Shown here: positions 1-5,936 of the stretch, in pieces
How positions within the stretch are numbered: the stretch's first letter is position 1
Layout: the number at the start of each line of letters is the position of its first letter
Assembly (NCBI GenBank): GCA_035495815.1
Contig: DATJFH010000094.1
Coordinates: 1 to 5,953 of the forward strand
Length of the DNA: 5,953 bases
Reading direction: 5' to 3'
From: DATJFH01 sp035495815
GTDB lineage: Bacteria; Acidobacteriota; Terriglobia; Bryobacterales; Bryobacteraceae
Notes under the pieces: model-generated
Told to the model about the DNA's origin: nothing
Databases searched by the model: none
The model's input: the letters and a program-made list of their open reading frames with translations, nothing else
Program-made: the position numbers and the translations under genes

Positions 1-341
1 CGCGTGCCGCCTTCGAGCTCGACCGACTGCACCTTGGCCAGCAGCTCCAGATGCAGCGAGGGATCGATGGTGTCGAAATTGGGCCGCTCCTCGGGACGGA
101 ATTTCAGGGTCGGGCGAAACTCCCGTGAAGCGCTGCGCACGGAGGGCTTGGGCCGCGCGACATTGGGCGGCGTCGTGATGGGCGGCGGGGCGGCGGCGCC
201 CCCGGTGATCGAGATGCGGGAGGGCGGCTTCTTCGTCTCCTGCCCCGGGGTATCCGAACTGTTGGAGTAAAAGACGATTCCAGCTACCGCGGCCAGCACG
301 GCCAGAATGGCGATCTTCTTTGGCTCGGCGCCTACGTTCAT
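1..341 (-). CDS. Bitopic inner-membrane protein of the pilus operon, PilP/GspC position (partial, 3' end cut)
   Basis: Only the first 113 codons are present; the gene runs off the left edge. The start ATG (341-339) overlaps the pilO stop in an ATGA arrangement, which supports both the start and coupling. I translated this by hand. A short charged N-terminus (MNVGAEPKK) is followed by one hydrophobic segment at about residues 10-25. Next comes a low-complexity linker rich in Pro and Ala (about 38-75, including a PPPP run), then the start of a folded part with the motif 'TIDPSLHLELLAKVQSVE' near residues 94-111. There is no cysteine in the visible part, so it is not a classical PilP lipoprotein. 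One TM plus a Pro-rich periplasmic linker is closer in layout to GspC. By position it should connect PilN/PilO to a secretin. That role is inferred; no family-defining domain is visible in the part seen. Confidence 0.8.
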   Translation of the reverse strand, partial: MNVGAEPKKIAILAVLAAVAGIVFYSNSSDTPGQETKKPPSRISITGGAAAPPPITTPPNVARPKPSVRSASREFRPTLKFRPEERPNFDTIDPSLHLELLAKVQSVELEGGT

Positions 342-958
342 TGCAGCAACCCCTTTTCATCGCGCACGAACGCGTCCAGCTTGAAGGCGACATTGACCAC
401 GGGACCGACCGGCTGGGGGGAAGCCTGCAGGCTCTCGATAATCATGAAGCGGGGCGAGCGGTCCAGCTCGTTGATGAACTTGGTGAGGTTCTGATAGGGC
501 CCTTCGTATTTCGCCGAGATTGTCATCATGCCGAGCGTCTCGCTGCCTTCGATCGGCTCGAGCGAGAAGGTGCGCTCCTTGGGCTTGAGGCTGACCTTCG
601 CGGCGGCGCGGTCGAGCTCGCCGACGATGCTGGAGTAGGCGCTCTTGCCGTTGAGCATGTACTTATCCATGAACTTGCTTCCCTCGACGCGCGCCTTTTC
701 CACCTTTTGCACCAGGTTGCGGGTGCGGACCAGGGCGGCCTGCTGTTTCGGCAGGCTCTGGCGGCGGCCGGCGATCTGCCGCTCCAGGTCGTCCGCCGAT
801 CCGCCCCAGGGCCTGAACAGAATCAGGGCGGCGGCCACGTTGAGCAGCAGCAGCGTTCCCAGGGCCGCCCGCACGCTGACGCGGGGATCCTTGATGGACG
901 CCAGGCTCAACTTCCGCAGCGGCGCGCCCGAGGGCATGAAGCTAAAGCTTTTGGGCAT
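338..958 (-). CDS. pilO: PilO-like type IV pilus inner-membrane alignment protein
   Basis: Encodes 206 aa, the usual size for PilO. A basic cytoplasmic N-terminus (about 1-30) leads to one TM helix at about 31-49. A charged, coiled-coil-like stretch follows (about 55-95), then a C-terminal alpha/beta region (about 107-200), as expected for the ferredoxin-like fold of PilO. The segment around 'YEGPYQNLTKFINELDRSPR' (151-170) matches the PilO pattern in which a short strand, a helix and 'L..l.r' precede the final strands. In the family, PilO forms heterodimers with PilN in the periplasm and aligns the pilus machine with the secretin. Its start lies inside the end of pilN (17-nt overlap). A second in-frame ATG (M8, 937-935) would give a 4-nt gap instead; neither has a clear Shine-Dalgarno sequence, so the exact start is uncertain. 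Its stop overlaps the next start by 4 nt. Confidence 0.87.
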   Translation of the reverse strand: MPKSFSFMPSGAPLRKLSLASIKDPRVSVRAALGTLLLLNVAAALILFRPWGGSADDLERQIAGRRQSLPKQQAALVRTRNLVQKVEKARVEGSKFMDKYMLNGKSAYSSIVGELDRAAAKVSLKPKERTFSLEPIEGSETLGMMTISAKYEGPYQNLTKFINELDRSPRFMIIESLQASPQPVGPVVNVAFKLDAFVRDEKGLLQ

Positions 959-1508
959 AGTTGACGTTGACCACGTAGCGATACAGCGGCTCGCTCTGGG
1001 AAGGGGGCAAGATACTGGACACGGAGGTATGCCCGAACTGTTCGGAATTCTCGAGCTTGATCAGGAGCGCCAACAGCGGCTCGGTCTGTTCGGCGCCGAC
1101 GTTCATTTCGAGCATGATCTGGTTTTCCGAGTTGAGCGTGGGACGAATGGAGATCACGCGCACGTTGTGGGGAAGCACTTTTTCCAGATCGGCGAAAATC
1201 CGGGTCCAACTGATTCCCTTCCGGTAAAGGAGGGTGTTCAGCAGCACGCTGCGCTCGAGCGCCTCGGCGTTCTCCGGCTTGCGCAGCACCGCGTCGAGCT
1301 TGGACTGCTCGGCGGAGATGGCGCGCGACTGCCGTTCCAGCCGATCCATTTCGGCGCGCATCGATTCCAGGCGTCCGCGCACCGCCAGGTTGAGCGAGAT
1401 CAGCACAGCGAGCAGGGCCAGGAGCAGCAGACCGAGAATGGCCGAGCCGATGAGCATCGGCCGGTCGCGGCGGAAGGGCTGGCTGGCGAGATTGATCTGG
1501 ATGTTCAT
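942..1508 (-). CDS. pilN: PilN-like type IV pilus inner-membrane alignment protein
   Basis: Encodes 188 aa from the ATG at 1508-1506, chosen because it overlaps the pilM stop (ATGA) and begins with the family-typical 'MNIQINLASQPFRRDRP'. Upstream in-frame extension up to 1670 lies wholly within pilM and is not protein-like. Architecture: a short cytoplasmic tail (1-17), a TM helix at about 18-41, a charged coiled-coil stretch (about 43-75), then a periplasmic alpha/beta domain (about 95-187) with 'SWTRIFADLEKVLPHNVRV' at 100-118, a hallmark of the PilN family (W...l..l...lP..v.l). In known systems the PilN tail docks into a groove of PilM, and the periplasmic domain pairs with PilO. The tail motif is INLAS instead of the INLLP of Pseudomonas or Thermus, a variant I associate with Acidobacteriota and some proteobacterial clusters. 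It overlaps pilO by 17 nt. Confidence 0.9.
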   Translation of the reverse strand: MNIQINLASQPFRRDRPMLIGSAILGLLLLALLAVLISLNLAVRGRLESMRAEMDRLERQSRAISAEQSKLDAVLRKPENAEALERSVLLNTLLYRKGISWTRIFADLEKVLPHNVRVISIRPTLNSENQIMLEMNVGAEQTEPLLALLIKLENSEQFGHTSVSSILPPSQSEPLYRYVVNVNYAQKL

Positions 1509-2380
1509 GCGGACCGTAAGTTCGACGTCGAATAGCTGCTCAAGTATCCGATGAGACCGGCATTTGTCTCTCCCGGCGCGCCGGCCGCGGAGCGGAGGGG
1601 CTCGACGGGAATTCCCAGGTCCCGGTGAAACTGGCGCTGGTACTCTTCGGTGGCGGCTCCGAAGCCACACAGGAGGAGGGCTTCCGCTTTCACTCCGAGC
1701 TGGTCCTCGACGTAGGCGAAAGTGGGATACAGATCCGCGGCCACATCTTCCAGTTCCAGGCAGCGGATCAGCTTGAGCACGCCGCCGAGCAGCACCATCA
1801 GCGTCAGGATGTTGCCGCTTCGTTTCGCGAGAACCGAGACTTGCGTTCCGTCCACGAGGCGCAGCGCCGCCAGCGAGGAGGTGGTGACGAATCCCGGATT
1901 CATTCCCGCGGCGCGGAAGGGAGCTTCGTAGCGCGCAATGATCTCGAGGGGGGCCACGGCGGCGACCACATCCACTTTCCCGCCGGAGTGCTGCGCGAAA
2001 TATCCCACGGCGGCCGATTCCACGTCGAACGGGACGCTCTTCTTCATCCGGAAGCGGACCAGCGAGATCTGCTCCCTGGCATCGGGCGGGAAGCTGTCGA
2101 AATCGAGCACGGCCACGCGCGCGCAGTAGTCCGGCAGGATGAGGGCGATATCGCGGCGCTTGCTCTTCCCGTTCACGGGCGCCAGTGCCCGGACGGCGGC
2201 CGCCAGCTCCTCCGGCATGAGAATATTGTCGCGCAGCGGGGAGACCGAGACCGTTCCCGGCGTGAGGGGATGAAATCCGGTGAGCGGTGCTTTGGCCAGC
2301 TCCGCGCTGGCGATGCCCGCTTCCGACACTTCGAAGGCGTAAGCCGGGGGCGGGTCCTTGAAGAGAGCGGCGAGGTTCAT
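1505..2380 (-). CDS. pilM: PilM-like actin-fold protein, divergent, with eroded nucleotide motifs
   Basis: Encodes 291 aa, shorter than the roughly 350 aa of typical PilM. Position directly before pilN is the main argument. The sequence follows the PilM plan: a first strand region 'YAFEVSEAGIASAEL' (14-28) where PilM has GIDIGSSSVK-type phosphate-1; 'RFRMKKSVPFDVESAAVGYF' (109-128), matching the PilM segment 'i.fpl.e...dy'; 'VVAAVAPLEIIARYEAPFRAAGM' (138-160), matching the PilM 'vl.vAap...v..y...l..aGl'; then 'LLGGVLKLIRCLEL' (197-210) and 'ALLLCGFGAATEEY' (234-247) where PilM has phosphate-2 and the GGG adenosine motif. The key Asp and Gly residues of these motifs are mostly missing, so ATP binding is doubtful. 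No TM segment is evident, in keeping with a cytoplasmic ring protein under the platform. A single nucleotide separates it from the pilB stop (TGA-T-ATG) and there is no Shine-Dalgarno sequence, which suggests re-initiation coupling. A GspL/MshI-type cytoplasmic domain is the alternative name. Confidence 0.78.
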   Translation of the reverse strand: MNLAALFKDPPPAYAFEVSEAGIASAELAKAPLTGFHPLTPGTVSVSPLRDNILMPEELAAAVRALAPVNGKSKRRDIALILPDYCARVAVLDFDSFPPDAREQISLVRFRMKKSVPFDVESAAVGYFAQHSGGKVDVVAAVAPLEIIARYEAPFRAAGMNPGFVTTSSLAALRLVDGTQVSVLAKRSGNILTLMVLLGGVLKLIRCLELEDVAADLYPTFAYVEDQLGVKAEALLLCGFGAATEEYQRQFHRDLGIPVEPLRSAAGAPGETNAGLIGYLSSYSTSNLRSA

Positions 2381-2381
2381 A

Positions 2382-4001
2382 TCAATCGATAAACGTGACC
2401 TTGTTGATCTCTTTCAAAGTAGTGATCCCGCGGCGGACTTTATCCACGGCGGAATCCCGCAGGAACGTCATGCCCTCCTCCCGGGCGAGCCGCTTGATCT
2501 CGGCCGTGGAGCGCTTATCCATGATCATCTCCCGGATCTTGTCGCTGAGGTCGAGCAGCTCGTGGATGGCGGTGCGGCCGCGGAAGCCGGTGCCGCCGCA
2601 TTCGAAGCAGCCTTCGCCCTCGTACAGGGTGATGTGGCGCCACTCCTCGGGATTGAGGCCCGATTCGACGATCAGCGATTCCGGATATTCGACCGGCTTG
2701 CGGCAGAAATCGCAGATGATGCGGACCAGCCGCTGCGCCAGGATGCAGTTGAGCGCGGAGACGAAGTTATAGGGCTCGACGCCCATGTTGAGGAAGCGGC
2801 CCAGAACGTCGAGCACGTTATTGGCGTGGACGGTGGTGAACACCAGGTGGCCGGTCAGGGCGGAGTTGATGGCGATCTGGGCGGTCTCCTGGTCGCGGAT
2901 TTCGCCCACCATGATCTTATCGGGGTCATGGCGCAGGATGGAGCGCAGTCCGCGCGCGAAGGTGAGGCCCTTCTTCTCATTCACCGGGATCTGGGTGATG
3001 CCCTTCACCTGATATTCCACCGGGTCTTCGATGGTGATGATCTTGTCTTCGTCGTTCTTGATCTCGCTGAGCGCGGCGTAGAGCGTGGTGGTCTTACCCG
3101 AGCCGGTGGGTCCGGTAACCAGCACCATTCCATATGGCTCGCTGATGTACCGCCGGAACTTGAGCAGATCGTTTTCCGAGAAGCCCACCACTTCGAGCGA
3201 GAGCTTGGAGAACTTCTCGCTCATCGACTCCTTGTCGAGCACGCGCAGCACGGCGTCTTCTCCGTGGATGGTGGGCATGATCGAGACGCGGAAATCGATG
3301 AGGCGCCCCTTATATCGCACGCGGAAGCGGCCGTCCTGCGGGACGCGGCGCTCGGCGATATCGAGCTCGCTCATGACCTTGATGCGCGAGATGATGGTCG
3401 AGTGCCAGTCCTTGGCGATGGGGGCCATGGCATAGTGCAGCACGCCGTCGATGCGGTACTTGATGGCGACTTCCTGGTCCCGCGATTCGATATGAATATC
3501 GCTGGCGCGGCGCTCGAGCGCGTTGAAGATGGTGGTATCGACCAGCTTGATGACCGGCGCGATATCGCTGTCGGCGGCGGAGAGCCGGTCGATGGACAGC
3601 GTCTCGTCCTGGTTGTCCTCATCGCCGACCACGTCCAGGGTGAAGCCCTCGGTGACCTCTTCGAGCACGCGCTGGGATTGCTCCGTCTTCTTGAGCAGGT
3701 CGGAACTCTGGGACAGGGTGGCGACTTTGACCCGGAGCTTCTTATTGAGCAGCAGGCCGAGCTCGTCGATAAGTCCCAGATTCCGCGGGTCGGCCAGCGC
3801 GATATCGAGCGATCCGTTCTGGGCGTGCAGCGGGACGAAATTGTAGCGGAACATGAGGTCGACCGGAATGGATCGAAACAGCTCATGGTCGATGGAGCCT
3901 TCCCGCAGGTCGACGTACTCGCAGCGATAGCGCGCCGCCAGGGCTTGCGCCTGGGTCAACTCCGCAACCGGGTCCTGTATTTTCGCTCGATCAGTCGCCA
4001 T
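2382..4001 (-). CDS. pilB: PilB/GspE-type assembly ATPase
   Basis: Encodes 539 aa. It is the hexameric AAA-like secretion ATPase that powers pilus extension from the cytoplasmic face. Visible motifs: Walker A GPTGSGKT at 297-304 (Lys303); Asp-box ITIEDPVEY at 322-330; Walker B IMVGEIRD at 363-370 with Glu367; His-box HLVFTTVHANN at 385-395; a tetracysteine zinc site formed by C430/C433 and C465/C468, typical of PilB/GspE and absent from PilT. The N2 domain has 'ERRVPQDGRFRVR' (217-229). The N-terminal domain (about 15-120, 'LRVKVATLSQSS' near its end) is a GspE-N type fold lacking the usual first half, and an acidic linker follows at 124-137. The start is firm: the pilC stop is in the same frame only 12 nt upstream. 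PilB rather than PilT is clear from the N-domain and zinc site; pilus versus type II secretion use cannot be decided from this gene alone. Confidence 0.97.
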   Translation of the reverse strand: MATDRAKIQDPVAELTQAQALAARYRCEYVDLREGSIDHELFRSIPVDLMFRYNFVPLHAQNGSLDIALADPRNLGLIDELGLLLNKKLRVKVATLSQSSDLLKKTEQSQRVLEEVTEGFTLDVVGDEDNQDETLSIDRLSAADSDIAPVIKLVDTTIFNALERRASDIHIESRDQEVAIKYRIDGVLHYAMAPIAKDWHSTIISRIKVMSELDIAERRVPQDGRFRVRYKGRLIDFRVSIMPTIHGEDAVLRVLDKESMSEKFSKLSLEVVGFSENDLLKFRRYISEPYGMVLVTGPTGSGKTTTLYAALSEIKNDEDKIITIEDPVEYQVKGITQIPVNEKKGLTFARGLRSILRHDPDKIMVGEIRDQETAQIAINSALTGHLVFTTVHANNVLDVLGRFLNMGVEPYNFVSALNCILAQRLVRIICDFCRKPVEYPESLIVESGLNPEEWRHITLYEGEGCFECGGTGFRGRTAIHELLDLSDKIREMIMDKRSTAEIKRLAREEGMTFLRDSAVDKVRRGITTLKEINKVTFID

Positions 4002-4013
4002 AAAAACCAGCCG

Positions 4014-5222
4014 TCAAATGTTATCCGCCAGGGAGAAGATCGGCAGATAAAGCGCCACCAGTACGAACGCCACGAAGGCGCCCATGAAGATCATGATCAC
4101 CGGCTCGATGAGGGACAGCGACGCCGTCATCTTGGTATTGACGTCGTCCTCGTAGAATTCGGCTACGCTGCTGAGCATGGCCGGCAACGCCCCGGTGGAT
4201 TCGCCTACTTCAATCATATCGATGGCGAGCGGTGGAAAGATGCCGGTCGCGGTCAGCGAGCTCGACAGCGTCTGTCCTTCGCGCACCATTTTGCCGGCCT
4301 TCTCGAGCGCCTTGCCGAGCAGGGCGGTGCCGAGTGAATCGCCGGCGGTTTCGAGTCCCTGCACCAGCGGGATCCCGCCCGAGAGGAGCGTGCTGAGCAC
4401 ACGGGCGAACTGGGCGACCTGGTATTTCAGCCACATGTCGCCGAACAGCGGGAGGCGCATTTTGACTTTGTCCAGGGTATCCCTGCCGCCCTCGGTTCGC
4501 GCCCAGAATCGCAGCAACAATCCGGCCACGACGAGAGCGGCCGCTCCGAACAGCACGTAGGAGCGCGCCGTGGTGCCGACCGAGATCAGAAACTGGGTGA
4601 TCCCCGGGAGCTGCGCCGATACACTCTTATAGAGCTCGGCGAAATTGGGCACCACGAAAACCACCAGGAACACGATCAGGACGATGGCGGCGCCGATCAG
4701 CAGCGTGGGATAAAGCAGCGAAACCAGCACCTTCTTCCGCACCGCCAGGGCCAGCTTCTGGTAGCTCACGTAGCGCTCGAGCACTTCCACGAGTCCGCCG
4801 CTCTTCTCGCCGGCGAGCACGGAGGTGGTGTAGATCTTGGGGAACACGCCCTGCCTGCGGAAGGCTTCCGAAAGAAGGGTGCCGTTCTTCACTTCGTCGC
4901 GCACCGCCTTGACGTGTTGTCCGAGATGCGCGTCGGTAAGACGGTCAGCCAGCAGGTCGAGAGCCTTGAGAATCGGCAGACCGGCGCGGATCAGGGTGAC
5001 GAACTGCTGGTTGAAGATGAGGAACCGCTCGAGATTGAGCTTCCTGGAGCGTCCCAGGATCCCGCCGCCGGTGGCGATTCCAGTCCGGCGCGGGCGGACG
5101 GAATAGATGAGAAAGCCCTGTTGGGAGTAGCGCTCGCGGATTTCCTGCTCGGAGCCGGCCGAGGCCGTCTGCTGATGGATTTCGCCGCGCGCGTCGGCGT
5201 ACTTGAGCACCCACTCCGCCAT
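4014..5222 (-). CDS. pilC: PilC/GspF-type inner-membrane platform protein
   Basis: Encodes 402 aa, standard for the family. It opens with the small N-terminal PilC/GspF segment ('VLKYADARGEIHQQTA', 5-20; 'GFLIYSVRPRRTG', 36-48). Two homologous T2SF domains follow: the first about 66-190 ('FNQQFVTLIRAGLPILKAL', 70-88), the second about 269-392 ('VAQFARVLSTLLSGGIPLVQGL', 269-290). Three TM regions are apparent at about 166-192, 221-239 and 370-396. Conserved 'GEKSGGL' (138-144) and 'GESTGALP' (340-347) repeat in the two halves. In the family it is the polytopic membrane core on which the ATPase acts to insert pilins. The start lies 3 nt after the lolA-like stop; a purine-rich GAGGAGGT sits about 13 nt upstream within that gene, farther than optimal, so coupling is likely to contribute. 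Confidence 0.96.
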   Translation of the reverse strand: MAEWVLKYADARGEIHQQTASAGSEQEIRERYSQQGFLIYSVRPRRTGIATGGGILGRSRKLNLERFLIFNQQFVTLIRAGLPILKALDLLADRLTDAHLGQHVKAVRDEVKNGTLLSEAFRRQGVFPKIYTTSVLAGEKSGGLVEVLERYVSYQKLALAVRKKVLVSLLYPTLLIGAAIVLIVFLVVFVVPNFAELYKSVSAQLPGITQFLISVGTTARSYVLFGAAALVVAGLLLRFWARTEGGRDTLDKVKMRLPLFGDMWLKYQVAQFARVLSTLLSGGIPLVQGLETAGDSLGTALLGKALEKAGKMVREGQTLSSSLTATGIFPPLAIDMIEVGESTGALPAMLSSVAEFYEDDVNTKMTASLSLIEPVIMIFMGAFVAFVLVALYLPIFSLADNI

Positions 5223-5225
5223 GGC

Positions 5226-5912
5226 TTAATTGACGACCTCCTCGACCATGGAACCGGAGGGCAGCTCGAACTGAAACAGCCTGGCGTCGAGCGGCGGGTT
5301 CACTTTCTCCTGATCGAATCGAAAATCCATGACGGACAGATCCTGGCCGGTCACTCGAACACGGCGGATCTGGGATTGGGGCGTGACCTCGAACTCGACT
5401 TTGGTGTACGGCAGATCAGGAGATTTCGGAAACGCCGTGATCCAGAGATTGTCTCCTTCGGGGCGCGATTCGAAGCTTTTGAAATCCTTTTCGAAGTGCA
5501 GGCGGCCGAGCAGAAAAGCCAGCGGAGTCCGCATATCCTCGCTCTCCTTGGCTTTCATCTTCTGGACTCGCGGGGAATCGGGGACGATGAGATACACGTA
5601 CTTGCCGTCGGACAGGAACAGCTTTCCGGCGGGAGAGGTATACTGCCAGCGCATTCTACCGGGCTTGCGCAGGAAAAGAGTGCCGGACTCCGGTTTTCGG
5701 ATCTTGCCTTGGGCGGAATAGCCCTCGCTGAAGGCGATTTGCAGGGTCTGGGCCCGGTTATAGCGGTCCTCGACGGCTTTGAGTGTACGCAGGACTCCGC
5801 TGTCGGCGCAAAAAGCGGCGCCGGCGGACAGCCACACCAATAGCCCAACTCGGGTCACATAAGGATAGACGCCGCAGAAGGCACAAACGTTGAGATTTCC
5901 GGCCCTTCGCAT
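5226..5912 (-). CDS. lolA: LolA-family periplasmic lipoprotein carrier
   Basis: Encodes 228 aa from the ATG at 5912-5910. A hydrophobic stretch at about 22-35 (VGLLVWLSAGAAFC) acts as a signal peptide, and the mature part has LolA hallmarks: 'ESGTLFLRKPGRMRWQYTSPAG' region (75-96, G.l...rPg.mRW.y..P), 'FLSDGKYVYLIVPDSPRVQK' (99-118, DG..v..y.p...qv) and 'TPLAFLLG' (129-136), then beta-rich sequence to the end ending in 'FELPSGSMVEEV' (215-226, F..P.g..v). LolA carries lipoproteins across the periplasm from LolCDE to the outer membrane. Two starts are possible: ATG 5912 has AAGG six bases upstream but gives a long n-region with an odd CAFC; an in-frame GTG at 5858 (V19) gives a more classical signal peptide beginning VTRVGLLVW. 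It heads the operon, 3 nt before pilC. Family assignment is firm; a true LolA partner role is less so. Confidence 0.85.
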   Translation of the reverse strand: MRRAGNLNVCAFCGVYPYVTRVGLLVWLSAGAAFCADSGVLRTLKAVEDRYNRAQTLQIAFSEGYSAQGKIRKPESGTLFLRKPGRMRWQYTSPAGKLFLSDGKYVYLIVPDSPRVQKMKAKESEDMRTPLAFLLGRLHFEKDFKSFESRPEGDNLWITAFPKSPDLPYTKVEFEVTPQSQIRRVRVTGQDLSVMDFRFDQEKVNPPLDARLFQFELPSGSMVEEVVN

Positions 5913-5914
5913 GC

Positions 5915-5935
5915 CTTACCTTCGGCGGAGGTAAG
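5915..5935. repeat. Perfect 7-bp inverted repeat between divergent start codons
   Basis: CTTACCT (5915-5921) and AGGTAAG (5929-5935) are exact reverse complements with a 7-nt loop. In a minus-strand transcript the 3' arm includes part of the AAGG ribosome-binding site of the ATG at 5912; in a plus-strand transcript the 3' arm includes part of the GGAGG site of the ATG at 5937. It could be a hairpin limiting initiation or a small operator; at 7 bp it may also be chance. Confidence 0.4.
5927..5931 (+). promoter_or_regulatory. Strong Shine-Dalgarno sequence for the divergent ATG
   Basis: GGAGG, followed by TAAGC and ATG. Spacing of 5 nt is near optimal. It is the main support for a plus-strand gene leaving the window at the right edge. 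Confidence 0.4.
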
Positions 5936-5936
5936 C

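Noticed and set aside
4..270. Plus-strand frame of 88 codons at the left edge
   Set aside because: It is antisense to the Pro/Ala-rich bitopic protein, whose start is tied to the pilO stop. The Ser/Gly-rich translation is typical of a shadow frame.
320..1535. Overlapping plus-strand frames antisense to pilO and pilN
   Set aside because: They are shadows of genes with clear PilO and PilN architecture, and their translations show no TM, signal or family motif.
1509..1670. N-terminal extension of pilN to an upstream ATG at 1670
   Set aside because: The extra 54 residues are Arg/Pro-rich and lie inside pilM. The ATG at 1508 overlaps the pilM stop and starts the family-typical INLAS tail.
2358..4337. 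Plus-strand open frame of 659 codons antisense to pilB and the end of pilC
   Set aside because: It mirrors the high-GC codon pattern of pilB, which has unmistakable ATPase motifs. The translation is rich in His, Asp, Arg and Gly with no recognisable domain, and no ribosome-binding site stands out.
4914..5843. Plus-strand open frame of 309 codons antisense to pilC and the lolA-like gene
   Set aside because: It lies across the junction of two well-supported minus-strand genes and has the same low-complexity antisense composition, with no domain.
5859..5912. Sigma-70-like promoter upstream of the GTG start at 5858 (TATCCT with a TTGTGC)
   Set aside because: The two boxes are only 13 nt apart and match the consensus poorly, so no promoter is called.
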